Shown here: positions 1-11,189 of the stretch, in pieces
How the letters are laid out: each line of letters begins with the position of its first letter
Position numbering within the stretch: position 1 is the stretch's first letter
NCBI GenBank assembly: GCA_963575645.1
Contig: OY754465.1
Span: 52,785,901-52,849,900 of the forward strand
DNA length: 64,000 nt
Direction: 5' to 3'
DNA from: Xanthostigma xanthostigma
Taxonomy: Eukaryota > Arthropoda > Insecta > Raphidioptera > Raphidiidae
Notes under the pieces: model-generated
What the model was told of the DNA's origin: nothing
Seen by the model: only the letters and a program-made list of their open reading frames with translations
Database searches by the model: none
Position numbers and translations under genes: made by a program

Positions 1-141
1 TCCGCCAGTTTAAGATCCGTACTTCCCCCAGTTTAACACCCGTACTTCCACCAGTTAAAGACCTTATTTCCACCAGTTCAAAATTCGTACTTTCACCAGT
101 TTAAAACCCGTACTTCCACTAGTTCAAGATCCGTAGACATA
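1..141. repeat. Minisatellite, about 23-25 bp unit, six units
   Basis: Six degenerate units of the form CCAGTTTAAAACCCGTACTT repeat head to tail from the first base, so the array probably continues to the left of the window. Units differ by point changes and 1-2 base length changes, so it is old. A faint relative (cgtacttccaccat) recurs near 62906-62940. No coding or structural role is visible. Confidence 0.8.
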
Positions 142-393
142 CCATCACGAAGCATTTTCATTTGAAGTTATATCAGATCGTCAAACGATAGGACTGAAAT
201 TTTGAGACCTGACGCAATGATCTTTTAGCCCCGCCCTTTCATTGATAGTTGAGTTGAGATTGAGAAAAAAGCGTCCAAGTGCAAGCCGGAGTTCTGAGCT
301 AAGTATATTGTTCGTGATATGCAAAAGTAATCAGCTTACACGAATTGCCTAGTTACACATAATATGTCGAGCTTTACTGTAATAAAAGTATAG

Positions 394-672
394 TTTAAAA
401 AAAAACTAAAAAACACGGTTTATATCGAACTAAAAAGTAAAAAATATTTTTTTTTAATAAGCTTAAAACAATAATGAATAAAAAATACAAGTATTATTGT
501 GAAAAATGCGTGGGGCGCTCGATGTACGAAAATGTGGAACAAAGCGCCCCACGCTTCGTTCACAATAATACTTGTATTCTTTATTCATCATTGTTTTAAG
601 CTTATTTAAAAAAAATATTTTTTACTTTTTAGTTCGATATAAAACGTGTTTTTTAGTTTTTATAAACTATAT
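394..672. mobile_element. Long foldback element, copy 1
   Basis: The left arm (about 394-523) and right arm (about 545-672) are near-complementary: both contain the reading of AACAATAATGAATAAAAAAT, AATACAAGTATTATTGTGAA and GCGTGGGGCGCT in opposite directions around a loop of about 20 bases. It is followed by a short GCCGAAAAA/TTTTTCGGC hairpin (about 713-732) and a tRNA-like block. A related copy lies at 63723-64000, at the other end of the window. I cannot assign a superfamily; no transposase is present. Confidence 0.75.
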
Positions 673-727
673 TTATTTTCCACGTTTTAGTTCGATTTAT
701 TGTCAAAAATTTGCCGAAAAAATTTTT

Positions 728-815
728 TTCGGCGTGAACGGGATTAGAACCCACGACCCGTGATTCCGAGAGTTGACGTCAGCGAAGACCCGTGCCTTAG
801 ACCGCACGGCTAGCC
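728..815 (-). pseudogene. tRNA-Leu/Ser-like sequence (tRNA-derived, not a functional gene)
   Basis: Read on the minus strand the block has TAGCCGTGCGGTCTAAGGC, close to the D-arm/A box of tRNA-Leu or tRNA-Ser, and GTGGGTTCTAATCCC, close to a T-arm/B box, at a spacing that leaves room for a long variable arm. Position 14 is T instead of A, the B box has T in place of the purine, and no 7-bp acceptor stem forms, so it is a degenerate relic. The same T-arm reappears next to the related foldback at 63961-64000, so the tRNA block travels with that element. Confidence 0.6.
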
Positions 816-2690
816 AGTGTACTTACAGTGCTGGCATATTATACCACTATATAAACCACTTGCTGTAGTCCAAACGAGTTTACAAACGTACATACTTACA
901 TACATACATACAAACTTACAAGTGAAACTAATATAAAGCGTGTAAAAAGAAAGAAAACAAATGGATATTTTAGAGTTTTGAGAGGGACTTTAAAATAATT
1001 TTAAATTACATCAAATCGATACTTTACTCTCTACTTGATATCACTTAAAATTGAAATTATATTTTTGTTAAAATAAAGCAGTGCCAATTCATTTTAACTC
1101 AGAAAACATCGTAAACTTTCCACTTATAAAACGTTTCACTTTAAAGAAAACACCGCGTCGTCCGAAATATCTTCAACCTTTTTTTGGAAATGAAAATAAT
1201 GAGGAAGAAAAACACAAGATTTGAACATAGGAAGTAGGAAAACAAAAAAAGTGACAATCGTAAAGCATCCGATAATAGAATGACGTCATGCATAGAATGA
1301 TACGTCGTTCTTATAAGTGACAGCGGTGTTAAATGCAAGCACATTTCAACCATCTCGCTTACTTCAACTGTTTAGAACAGTGTTTTGTTATTGCAGTTCA
1401 TTTATTTAACGCTTTTACGTATCAAGAGTGTTCTAACCTCAAACATTAGCATTTTTACATATTTTTATTTAACTTATGTTACTTTAATCTGGATTTAAAA
1501 ACCATAGGGTTTGGCCATACATTTCTCTTTATAAGAGAATAAGATCTGCTACAAATATATAACTGATCGACTAAAAGGCTATTTTTAGGGTTCCGTACCT
1601 CAAATTTAAAATTTATTAATTTGTACCTACTTCTTTTTGTTTATAAAATTAAAAAAAAAAAACAGAATATAGGTATTTCAAACATAGTTCAAGATCGTAC
1701 AAAAAAAGTGAGGGAGGTTAAACTTATTTTTGCGAACTATTTCCTGTGGCGGCAGGAAAAAAGTTGCAAAAACTAAAATTTAAAATAGCATTTCCAATTG
1801 ACCAGATAAATTTTGAGCTGGTTTGATTATAGACTCACAAAGTAAATGAAGTTAAAGCTGACTGATTACAAATAAGGCCAACCTGCTGCCATGTATTTAT
1901 CTATTCAAATGATTAAAAATTCAATTTCAGTGACCTACTTAATATCGAACAGGATAGCAGCTCAGGGATGGTATTTGAGATGCATGACTCTTTAATTCAG
2001 AAAATATAATATTGTGAGCCAGGCTTCTTCTCAGAATAATAACAAAACCTGTAATGTAAGCAATGCATTTACAAATTTGGGTAATAGGACGACAAAATAT
2101 CTCATATTTCTTCTTCTTAAGTTGGTATAACTCATGTTATTCAAATTTTATTATAATAATTTGATACTCCAGAGTAGATAGGTGGAAGATGTAGGGCTAC
2201 TTAAACAGCACAAGGAGTGTCAATATTTAGTGTACACTATCGCAATCTCGGAAACTATAAACACTCCCACTAGCAGATGCAGTTATCACGTTCAGCAAAG
2301 TTATCCGATTGGTCGTTAGCGTTTCAAGTGACCAATCAGATACCGACTAAAGTTGATCTGTATATGGCGGAAGTGTAAAATGATCACCAACCCAACAGTA
2401 ATTTCCAGAAGCATCCTGACGCTATAAGATGAACGGAGATAATACGCGACACAAAGCAGGCATAGCTTTTGTAAACAATCTGAATGAACTGCAATATGGC
2501 GGCACACACAGAATATGACAGTCGTCAGATTTATTATTATGAAGTGAAAAAAACACCTATTTTATAGACGGTAGATATTTGCAAAAAATGTAGTATGAAT
2601 CTCGAACGTAATGCATTTACAGGAATACAATTAGTGAGTCAAGATTATATTAATAATTAATTTAATGATTCATTTAGAGTTGTTAAACTA
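816..2690. other. No gene recognised
   Basis: AT-rich sequence without a coding region I can support. It holds a short TACA run (about 898-912) and a fragment starting near 1578 that matches the dispersed motif AGGGTTCCGTACCTCAAA, also present at about 11198. The short frames here have no recognisable protein similarity. Confidence 0.5.
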
Positions 2691-2732
2691 ATGCGCGTCA
2701 CTCAAAAACGTCACGCATTTTTCTACCATTCC

Positions 2733-3382
2733 AAAACCCACAAGTGGGGAATGGTAGGTACTAGTTTAGGTCAAAAATCACTTTTCAAAAATTTTACAAT
2801 ATCTTTCCTTTTTGAGGTCTCCCGAATCCAAAAATCATATTTTTGGAAAATCTCTGTGCGTCTGTTAGTCTGTGAACACGATACAGGTCAAACGGATCAG
2901 CGGATTGAAACCAAATTTTGGGAGGATGTTTGGTATGCAAATATGAAGAGCTTTATTGTTTTTTGGCGAAAATCGGCGCATGCGCAGAAGAGATATATGC
3001 TAAAATGGTATTTTTTATATAATAATGGGATACTTTTCATAACGACTTATTATTCTATTTATTTTTTCAAGAGTGTTTTGTTAAAAATTTTTTTTTCTTA
3101 ACTTTATAGTTTCGGAAATATTTTAAAATAAAAAAAAATCATCCGCTCTTTTGTTTTATGGATCTGTCAGAAATAAACTAGTTAGGCATGCTTTGATTAA
3201 TTTTTACATGACGTGGAACATACTATGTAGGTAACCATGGCAACGAATAGTTAATATCATATTGAATACTAGCCATTATCCGCGTCACCTCACGCGATAT
3301 CAGAAATTTTATTTTCTTTATTATAATCAAATGTCAACATTTTTGAAGTTGGAATGGTCCCGTCGCCCAATTGGCTGGAATT
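2733..3382 (+). repeat. Dispersed repeat R1, copy 1
   Basis: About 650 bp shared with the minus strand of 31966-32712, and in part with 20765-20935. Shared landmarks include GTGAACACGATACAGGTCAA, GAAACCAAATTTTGGGAGGA, GGCGCATGCGC and CCCGTCGCCCAATTGGCTGG. No terminal inverted repeats, target duplication or protein remains are obvious, so the class is unknown. The long frame at 2691-3101 lies inside this repeat and is broken in the other copy, so I do not call it a gene. Confidence 0.7.
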
Positions 3383-3795
3383 TTTTATTTAGTTTCATCT
3401 AGCCAATCCGGCATTTTATAGTTTAAATCGTCGATGCGGTGCTACTTAAGAAGTTTCACTTCGTTTGTGGAAACATTCTGAGCTAACAATTGTGTACCCG
3501 ACAATATAACATTTGATGTAACGTCACGTTCAATACGAACAGTTGATTGGTCGTAGTTAGCTTCGGTGAGTTTAGACTGTGACGGGTTTTTTGTTGCGTT
3601 GTCGTGGCACTCAAAAGCGACCCTACCCAATTTATTCCATGTCCCCCGTAATGAACGACAAATATTTATCTGCTGTAAGGACGGCAGGACAATAAGGACT
3701 TCGTCTGGGTCTCCATTGTACTATTGTACAATACACTATTTGTCCTTTTCTACGATTTGTTGTCCTTTCACTGTACAATTCGCGTATATTGCAAT
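3383..3795. other. No gene recognised
   Basis: About 410 bp with no repeat match elsewhere in the window that I can see and no supported coding frame. Confidence 0.4.
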
Positions 3796-3945
3796 ATGAC
3801 GAAAAAAGTGTTTCCTTTTGCCTTTAAACTAACTAATGGTTTAGTGAATTAAAAAAACGTCACAAACAGCTGTTTAGAGACAAAACCCAATAAGTGCGAG
3901 TTTGACTCGCGTGACGAGGATTCCGTACTGTAAACCATAATGTCT
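3796..3945 (+). repeat. Segment shared with 41822-41975
   Basis: This sequence and 41822-41975 share CTTTAAACTAACTAATGGT, CGTCACAAACAGCTGTTTA, GTGTTTGACTCGCGTG-like sequence and TTCCGTACTGTAAACCAT, immediately before the TTAA that begins each piggyBac-like element. The two loci are therefore similar beyond the element boundary. Either the real element is longer than the TTAA-to-TTAA unit, or both inserted into copies of another repeat. Confidence 0.6.
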
Positions 3946-3949
3946 TTAA

Positions 3950-5000
3950 CCCCTTCAGACATGAATTTTATATTTTTGAAACACAAAATATTTTTTAGGG
4001 TGTTGGAATAATTTAGGGTATATTCAGTAAAAAACTAAATTTAACATTTACAGAATTTTGGAAAATCTTTATAACAGGTCAAAAAAAATATTTTTTACGG
4101 TAATCACTACCATCAGATGTTTAATTACTTTTCAAATATAACTAGCAGTGATGTGCCGGATATCCGTATCCGTATCCGTTAGTTTTTGGCGGATCTTTTA
4201 CGGATCTTTTACCTTATTAATTTTCAATTCATAGATGAAATTTTATAGAAATTTTATATATATAGGTGATTAGGTAATAATGAAGAACTGTTAAATTCCA
4301 TTCAGATTATTTTTTATTTTTTAAAATCGTATTTGGCACCTTTATATTGCAAACATTTGTCGTAGTGAGTACCATACCTATAGTACATAACTCAAAGGTA
4401 CTAAAAAACTATCTTTATAATGAGATATTGCACATCGATCTTTGGAAAGAAACAATCTGTTATGAGAGTTAACTCTTAAAGAGGTCAATAACTTTTTCCC
4501 ATAACAGATAGTCTCTTTCCAAAGGTCGATGTGCAATATTTACCGCCGCGTACTCTAAAAAAGTTAAGATCCGTATCCGTATCCGTATCCGCGGATCTTG
4601 AAACCAAATATCCGTATTCAGATCCGTATCCGCGGATATACATTTTAAACGATCCGGCACATCACTAATAACTAGTAAAGTTAACATTATAAAATTAAAA
4701 TAAATATCCGCACAAGAAAAATAAATTACAACATGAAAATACGTAAGTTATACTAAGTAACACATAATCAGAATGTATACACTTTCACCAGCTTTTCGTG
4801 AGTCCATGACTGCGGTCAACACTTGACTCGACATTTCTACCCACCCACATAGTATTTCTTTGTTTTGTTTGGCATGCCTACATCTCAGATAAGCCTCAAG
4901 CACAATGAAATGTTTATATTTGATATTTAATTACGCTGACTTAAATTACACACGTTAGAATAGTATATCTCCATTGAAATGAGCGCCAGGACCAAAGGGG
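3950..5000 (+). mobile_element. piggyBac-like non-autonomous element, copy 1 (interrupted)
   Basis: TTAA at 3946-3949 and 5001-5004 bracket an element whose ends are inverted: CCCCTTCAGACATGAATTTT at the left and CCAGGACCAAAGGGG at the right. The third copy at 41980-42556 has the same boundaries (CCCTTTCAGAC to CCAGGACCGGAGGGG) with TTAA on both sides. TTAA target duplication is the signature of piggyBac transposons; no transposase is present. A hAT-like element (4146-4667) interrupts it, and without it the element is about 520 bp. The right half contains the segment that became a 176-bp tandem array at 17300-18365. Confidence 0.75.
4146..4667. mobile_element. hAT-like non-autonomous element, copy 1
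   Basis: Terminal inverted repeats CAGTGATGTGCCGGAT and ATCCGGCACATCACTA are flanked by a perfect 8-bp duplication ATAACTAG (4138-4145 and 4668-4675), as expected for hAT transposition. Inside the ends are runs of ATCCGTATCCG and a second inverted pair around GCACATCGATCTTTGGAAAG. It sits inside the piggyBac-like element 3950-5000; the uninterrupted sequence is seen at about 17213-17224 (ATAATTAGTAAA). A second copy is at 18881-19420. Confidence 0.9.
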
Positions 5001-5090
5001 TTAATTATCCAAAATCTGAAAATGATGGAAATATCGTAATAGTTTGCTTACAGTACCGCTAACGTCATTTGCTTATTACAAATTAGTTTT

Positions 5091-5250
5091 GAAGAAAACT
5101 GATTAATGCAAAGAACTTTGGGGCTATTTAAAATGTACGAAAGTCCCTGACTTTTTGTCAGTCCTGCCACCCTGAGCTTACGCCAATGGTTGAAGTAGTC
5201 TATACGTGAAGAAAACTGATTTATTGCAAAGTGCTTTGGAGCTATTTAAA
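5091..5250 (+). repeat. Local duplication, period 117 bp
   Basis: GAAGAAAACTGATT followed by TTGCAAAG/ATGCAAAG and CTTTGGRGCTATTTAAA occurs at 5091-5131 and again at 5208-5250. The two blocks are separated by about 75 unmatched bases. It looks like an old local duplication. Confidence 0.5.
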
Positions 5251-5630
5251 GTATAAACATAATTTGTAACTATTCGTGCAACGAACTCTTTTCATATTAA
5301 CAACTTCCATCCTTTCTCCTAACAAGGATTACAATCATTCAGAACATATAAAGAGTGCCATAAAAAATGTAATAACAAAGATTTACGTGTTACCAACTGT
5401 AGCAATAAACAATTTTATTAGAAACTCACAATGCAATTTCAACACTTTGCAAGTGGAGTAATACGATACTGGGAATATACCTAGGCACTTTCACTAACTA
5501 CGCGAAATATCTAGTCAAGAGTGTTTTTGAAGTAAAACTTCTTTAAAGGCACGCTTGACTTGGGGAGTAAGCTGGTGAATGCGTACAACTTGGGTCTGAA
5601 AATCCCATTATGTAATATGAAACAAAAAAA

Positions 5631-5866
5631 CGAATTTCTTAGAATCTTCGGTACGCATGATGCCGACAACAAAGCAACAAAATAACAAACACGTACTGTT
5701 TATTGCTGAATGAGGAGGCGTATTGTTGTTATTTAGAGTGGATGTGTCATTGTTTTAGAGTATATCATTGTATGAGCAACAAGGTAAACCAACTAGAGTT
5801 AAGTAATTTCGACTGTTTTAAGGACTTTGTCGTTATATCGAGTGACGTTAAATGGAGTTTACACTG
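5631..5866 (+). mobile_element. Right end of a TA-flanked (Tc1/mariner or pogo type) element, copy 1
   Basis: About 236 bp ending AAATGGAGTTTACACTG before TA. The same sequence occurs at 43855-44093 on the plus strand and 39302-39523 on the minus strand, sharing TTAGAATCTTCGGTACGCAT, CAACAAGGTAAACCAACTAG and TCGAGTGACGT. The end resembles the other CAGTGTAA-type termini in the window. The left end of this copy was not found. Confidence 0.65.
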
Positions 5867-6506
5867 TATATGCAATATACATGTCGAATTGATAACCTCT
5901 TTTCAAGGTTGGGTTGAGAAAAAGATTCTCAAAAAACCTGTTTCATAATTTACCTTAATGTAGATTTCAACAAAAAAAAATGTGGAGCTACCCCATTGTC
6001 AAACTACCACCATGAATGATGATGCCTTTCGGGCACAGATGTTATAATATAGAATGTTGCCATAGAAAGGAAAATCCGATAACACTGAAATGTATATTAT
6101 ATTGATAGATTATTATCATGGATACTAGGATTGGGGAACTGGGCACATAGCGCGTGTAACATAGAACTACCATATCCGAATCCCGTTTTGTACCACGGCC
6201 AAGCCACAACAACTACTGAATTTCACAAAAATCTCACAAGATAGTTTGCATGCAAATGTTTTTATTAAAAAAATATCCTCCTTCGGGAGAAGGGAATGTA
6301 TTGTAGGAAAACAAGGGTTTGGTCAAACTATATTTATCCTTCACGTTCCTTCGGGACGTGAGAATGTGCTGATTACTTCCTCGGTAGTTTTTGTCATTTT
6401 TATTTCTCTAACACTCCGTCAAATTAACGGGACAACGCCTACAGATTAGGGATGTTGACTGTACTCAAATAAAAACATACTTTAACGTAAAGTAGTAGTT
6501 TCTATA

Positions 6507-7182
6507 TCTATACTAATATATAAAGCAGAAGAGTTTGTTTGTTTGTTTGAACGCGCTAATCTCAGAAACTACTGGTTCGAATTGAAATTTTTTTTTTGTT
6601 GGATAGCCCATTTATCGAGGAAGGCTGTAGGCTATATAATATCACATAAATGAAAAATGTTGCAAGATGTGTCTCAAAATTAGTCCGTCCGACAAATATT
6701 ATCAGGTGAAATGCCTTAACTAAATACTGCAATATTAGCTCAGTCGGTAGAGTGTAAGACTGTTAATGCCAAGGTCTAGGGTTCAAGCCCCACGTCGGCG
6801 AATATATTTTTTTTATTTTCTACATTGCTTTCTTCAAAGGTTTACATTTCAATTTTTTAAAATTTGATTACGACTAATTAAAATTAAATAAATCTAATTA
6901 ATAGATCATTTGAAAACAGTTACAACTATAGGCACCTATATATAAAAATAATTTTCCTACAGTGTTTTCAATTAAATATATATTATATTAAAAGAAATTT
7001 ATTACTTAAAAAAAGTACAAATACTGCTTTTTAACGACAAAAACTTTTGAACGGCAACGCCGATCATTATGAAGTTTGGACACAACATTCATCTCGGTAA
7101 ACTAAGATGAATGTGCGTACTCATGTCCCTTCCTTCCCCATTTGTTCTTTTGCACCCGGGTGAAACCGGGCGGGACCGCTAG
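6507..7182 (+). mobile_element. Helitron-like non-autonomous element, copy 1
   Basis: Starts TCTATACTAATATATAAAGC after an A and ends CTAG before a T. A hairpin CCCGG-GTGAAA-CCGGG (7155-7170) lies eight bases before the final CTAG (7179-7182), matching Helitron ends: 5' TC, 3' hairpin, CTRR, insertion between A and T, no target duplication. The same family is at 10324-11083, 46044-46790 (minus) and 49881-50524, with fragments at 24241, 24518 and 50525. No Rep/helicase coding is present. An internal tRNA-Lys-like block lies at 6729-6800. Confidence 0.85.
6729..6800 (+). pseudogene. tRNA-Lys-like block inside the Helitron-like element
   Basis: TAGCTCAGTCGGTAGAG is a near-consensus A box/D arm and GGGTTCAAGCCCC a consensus B box. 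The anticodon region has drifted (loop CTGTTAA) and the acceptor stem does not form, so it is not expected to work as a tRNA. The same block occurs at the same place in the copies at 10593-10665 and 46435-46506; the latter two also keep the GCCCGG 5' end of tRNA-Lys. Confidence 0.7.
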
Positions 7183-7534
7183 TATATGATAAAAATACTA
7201 ATTGACACAATTTTTTCCTCATTTTTGAGGAATTTAATGATTATATTCAGTAAACGAAATCACCTCACTGTCAAGTACGAACATTAGAGTGCATGACGTC
7301 ACTTGTTCCTAAACATCTTCAGACACTGTTCACCCTGTCAAAAGGCTACATGGAAGGAGAGAGGGGGTCCAGAAGGACTGAGAGAGGACCACGTGGTTTA
7401 TGAAAGCTTCCTTATCGCGAATGTATCAAATGGTCCAAATCTTTGATTAACGTCTGATTAGAACTCTTCAATAAATAAAATTATCGACCAATTTTTCAGA
7501 CAATATATTAACAAAAAATATCAATAATACATTA

Positions 7535-7565
7535 ACGTTTCGATCCGGATTTGGATCTTCATCAG
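7535..7565 (-). other. Hammerhead-like motif M1
   Basis: On the minus strand: CTGATGA, A, stem GATCC, loop AAATCC, stem GGATC, GAAACGTT. The five-base stem pairs perfectly. CTGANGA and GAAA flanking a stem are the hammerhead catalytic core; the single A between core and stem is an extra base relative to the canonical form. Cleavage is not demonstrated. Confidence 0.55.
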
Positions 7566-7601
7566 AACTGATATTAACGTTTCGATCCGTTAATATCAGT
7601 T

Positions 7602-7634
7602 CTGATGAAGATTCAAATCCGGATCGAAACGTTA
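7602..7634 (+). other. Hammerhead-like motif M2
   Basis: CTGATGA, A, stem GATTC, loop AAATCC, stem GGATC, GAAACGTT. Relative to M1 one stem base differs (C to T) and pairing survives as a G-T wobble. It lies in the opposite arm of the same foldback. Confidence 0.55.
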
Positions 7635-8694
7635 ATGTATTATTGATATTTTTTGTTAAAATATTGTCTGAAAAATTGGTCGATAATTTTATTTATTCAA
7701 CACGCGTGAGTAATATGTAATTTCGGGGCCCTGCTAAACGTGGGAGAAATAATATATTACTTCACTAGTGTAATAATGAATTTTCTGGACCAATAGAAAC
7801 TCAGTAGCAAGCCCAAGCGCTAAATAATGAAAAAAACTTCCAATAGGAACGTGGTAGGCGGTATTGTATACTTATATGAAAACAGCATCGCAATTCAGCG
7901 AAATCATGGCAATCTTGTGTATACACTGACGGTGGTACGTCAATCAATGAAGTGATTTATTATTTTTCCCTCTTTTATCAGGGCCCCGATTACATATTAC
8001 TCCTGCTAGTTGAATAAAGTATTATGTGCGACTATTGATCGAAGGAGAATATTCCACTCGCGTGTGTTTTACCGCACTCGCTGCGCTCGTGCGGCAAATT
8101 TCACGCTCATGGAATCTTCTCCTTCTCTCACTAGTCGCACAATATACTATTATTGTAATGTATCAAATGGTTGTTCAGGTCGGTTTCGTCAATGAAGTTG
8201 TACAGCCCCGGTTCGATCAACACAGAGCAAATACATATAGAGTGGGAGGACTACCGCGGTGGAAGGAGGTTGGTTGACTGCGGGAGAAGGGGAGGAATAA
8301 CGGCGAGGTTTTGGAAGGCGATTGTCCCACATATATAGCAAGCAATATGGTCGATGTTGACAGTCTTATATAACGATATTTTCTACACCATCTCCTGTCG
8401 TCCGCCCGCTACGTGTGTCGACACGTCTCTCTTGCTCTCGTTATAATCGTATATGTTCAATTCACTCTCGCACTCTCTCTCTCTCTGTGTGTGTCTCTCT
8501 GTTCGACTCCCTTTTGTCGATGTGTAAACTGCACGTACGCACCTTATTCACCTATATATGTGTAGTACATTCAGAACCCGTTTAATGTTGATTCGTGTTG
8601 CCAACTTCAGATGGCATCAGAAACACTAAAGTTTAAAAAAACCGCCAAAAAACCTAAACTATAGATCGTTTATTAAATTTTACACAGTGACTAA

Positions 8695-9481
8695 AGGCCA
8701 CTGCATACGAGGCTGGATTTACCGCTAGATTCCTGGCTAAATTTGACTACTAATTTTCTGCCGCTGGTTTTCTCGATAGCATTTATCTGTTCGAATCACT
8801 CGAGGCGTCTTTTCAAGCTTGTTTTTATGGATAGATCTGGTGCGCGCGCAGTGACAGTTCAAATAATATAAACACAGAGCAAAACGTGTCTGTTGTCTGA
8901 CTCTGAGTAGAATGACGCCATGGTTTGTGGGCGTTTGTTCATGTCGCCCACGTGACAAAATACTGTTTCTTGATTGGCTCATACCTAACAGAAGACCTAG
9001 CGAGAAAAACAGCGCCTGTTCTAATTTTAAAATCTATCTTGTGAGCTAGCAGACAATCCCGCAGTGACATCATTTCCAGCTTCGTTCCTAGCGTACCGGC
9101 CAGCAGAAGTCCAAGCAGTGTTTCCAGCCTCGTGTGCAGCGGCCTTAGTAGACAATATGTGCTCTTTTGCGCAACTTACTAGAACGTGTCTGTTGTCTAG
9201 CTCTGAGCAGAATGACGCCATGGTTTGTGGGCGTTTGTTCATGTCGCCCACGTGACAAAATACTGTTTCTTGATTGGCTCATACCTAGCAGAAGACCTAG
9301 CGAGAAAAATAGCGCCTGTTCTAATTTTAAAATCTATCTTGTGAGCTAGTAGACAATCCCGAAGTGACATCATGTCCAGCTTCGTACCTAGCGTACCGGC
9401 CAGCAGAAGTCCAAGCAGTGTTTCCAGCCTCGTGTGCAGCGGCATTAGTACACCATATGTCCTCTTCTGCGCAGCTTACTA
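8695..9481. mobile_element. PIF/Harbinger-like element with internal 300-bp tandem duplication
   Basis: Begins AGGCCACTGCATACGAGGCT after TAA and is related to 41265-41691 and 48990-49389, which have clean 3-bp duplications. The segment 8882-9181 is repeated as 9182-9481 with few differences, so the right end (CAGCCTCGTGTGCAGCGG) occurs twice, at about 9126 and 9426, each followed by about 36 bases of shared sequence. The duplication therefore includes flank and arose after insertion. Frames reported on both strands here are by-products of the repeat. Confidence 0.7.
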
Positions 9482-9756
9482 GATTTCATCCTAAAATTCT
9501 GAACTATAGAATTGTTAATTACATCTGAATATATCTTGCCTTGCGAAATGGTGGCAGCACAAATTACAAACATATGTGCGCTTGTTCAGTTAGGCGACGA
9601 TTTGGTTCAGCCTACAGGCGACACATTTGTAAATCCACCTCTGCCTAGAGGCTGCACTTCTCCCGGTGATAGGACGGCTCCCAAAGCAAAAAATAACCTA
9701 ACTCGTTCATAATGTAGTTGATTCAAATAGTTCATCGATTCATTTAAAAAATCACA

Positions 9757-10098
9757 GTTATTTTTAACAACGTCTTTAAAAACTGTTTTGGAAAATAAAA
9801 ATGTTTCAATTCAATATTATAATTATTGTGTTTATATACGCCACTGGCCTCACGTACTTATCACTCACTCTCGTATCATAGTGCTCCGCCTAACTCCAGA
9901 GTAGGGAAAGGAAAGGGTTAAAGTTATTTTTTAACAACGTCTTTAAAAACTGTTTTGGAAAATAAAAATGTTTTAATTCAATGTTATAATTATTGTGTTT
10001 ATATACGCCACTGGTCTCACGTACTTATCACTCACTCTCGTATCATAGTGCTCCGCCTAACTCCAGAGTAGGGAAAGGAAAGGGTTAAAGTTATTTTG
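9757..10098 (+). repeat. Tandem duplication, 167-bp unit
   Basis: Two almost identical units, beginning TTTTTAACAACGTCTTTAAA and ending GGGAAAGGAAAGGGTTAAAG, lie head to tail. The few single-base differences indicate a recent duplication. No terminal inverted repeats or coding. Confidence 0.85.
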
Positions 10099-10323
10099 TT
10101 TCTTGTGCTCAACGAGCTCTTATAGTTCTGCACACATGTGTATGAATAGAACTGTAAATATTGTAACTGCGACTAAAGACTAAAGTCAACAAATATACAC
10201 GCGCCTAATAAAATATTTATATTGATATGTCATTCTTCTTATAAAAAACTGTTTCTGTTGCAACCCTTTGAAAACAATTATACTAATATGTATTCAGTAA
10301 CACGTCATTATCAATTAACTATA

Positions 10324-11083
10324 TCTATACTAATATATAAAGCTGAAGAGTTTGTTTGTTTGGTTGGTTGAACGCACTAATCTCAGGAACTACTGGTTCA
10401 AATTGAAAATTTTTTTTTTTGTTGGATAACCCATTTATTGAGGAAGGCTATAGGCTATAATATAATATCACGGTACAGCCAATAGGAGCGGAGCATCAAT
10501 GAAAAATGTTGAAAATGTATCTCAAAAATAAGCTTCTATTCGGGTGAAATACCCTAAAAAAATATACCAATATTAACTTTGTACGTTTACAAGCCCGGCT
10601 GGCTCAGACGGTAGCGCATGCATCTGTTAATATCAGGATCGTGGGTTCGAGCCCCACGTAGGGCGAAAATATTTTTAATTTTTCTTTATTTTCTACATTA
10701 CTTTATTCTAAGGCTTACATTTAAATTTAATTTTATTTTATTTACGACTAAATAAAATTAAATAAATCTAATTAATAGCTCATTTGAAAACTTTTATAAC
10801 TATAGGTACCTATATATAAAAATTATTTTTCTACAGAGTTTTCAATTAAATATTTATTATATTTTATTAATTACAGTAATTAATTATTAATTAAAAAGAC
10901 AATTACTTAAAAAAACTATAAATACTGCTCTTTATCGACAAAAACTTTTGAATGGTAACTCCGATCATCATGAAATTTGGACACAACATTCATCTCGGTA
11001 AGCTAAGATGAATGTGCGTACTCATGTCCCTCCCTTCCCCATTTGTTCTTTTGCACCAGGGTGAAACCGGGCGGGACCGCTAG
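10324..11083 (+). mobile_element. Helitron-like non-autonomous element, copy 2
   Basis: TCTATACTAATATATAAAGC at the left and GGGACCGCTAG at the right with a following T match copy 1. The terminal hairpin is slightly degraded (CCAGG against CCGGG). It carries the best-preserved tRNA-Lys-like block (10593-10665) and an extra run of TTAATTA-rich sequence near 10856-10895 absent from copy 1. Confidence 0.85.
10593..10665 (+). pseudogene. tRNA-Lys-like block inside Helitron-like copy 2
   Basis: GCCCGGC pairs with GTAGGGC at five of seven Watson-Crick positions plus one wobble, and the T arm GTGGG-TTCGAGC-CCCAC is perfect. The body follows tRNA-Lys, but the anticodon stem has lost pairing and the loop reads CTGTTAA, so the anticodon would be GTT (Asn). 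I read it as a decaying tRNA-Lys copy, not a working gene. Confidence 0.75.
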
Positions 11084-11189
11084 TAGATTTATAAATAAAA
11101 AATAAATGACTATATTTCATGTTATTAAATGGGTGCATTGCCAAATAGGCAATTTTATATTATAATGTGCCCTCTACTTTAGTATTAGC

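Larger units (their letters stand above)
7435..8156. mobile_element. Foldback retro-insertion (family A) with ribozyme-like motifs
   Basis: AATGTATCAAATGGT occurs at 7420-7434 and again at about 8157-8171, framing about 722 bp as a 15-bp target duplication. Inside, an extension of about 35 bases (CAAATCTTTGATTAACGTCT) is followed by a large foldback with arms near 7470-7575 and 7590-7692, each carrying a hammerhead-like motif. A second foldback (about 7693-8020, arms sharing GGGGCCCTG and GAGTAATATGTAAT) follows. The start is shared with 23440-23702 and 49995-50240. Long variable duplications point to target-primed reverse transcription, and the inverted layout with an extension resembles Penelope-like terminal repeats. 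No reverse transcriptase is present. Confidence 0.6.

Noticed and set aside
2691-3101. 136-codon plus frame
   Set aside because: It lies inside dispersed repeat R1 and is not open in the inverted copy at 31966-32712.
10593-10665. Functional tRNA gene
   Set aside because: The anticodon stem is unpaired, the anticodon does not match the body, and the block lies inside a repeated Helitron-like element with no clean terminator placement.
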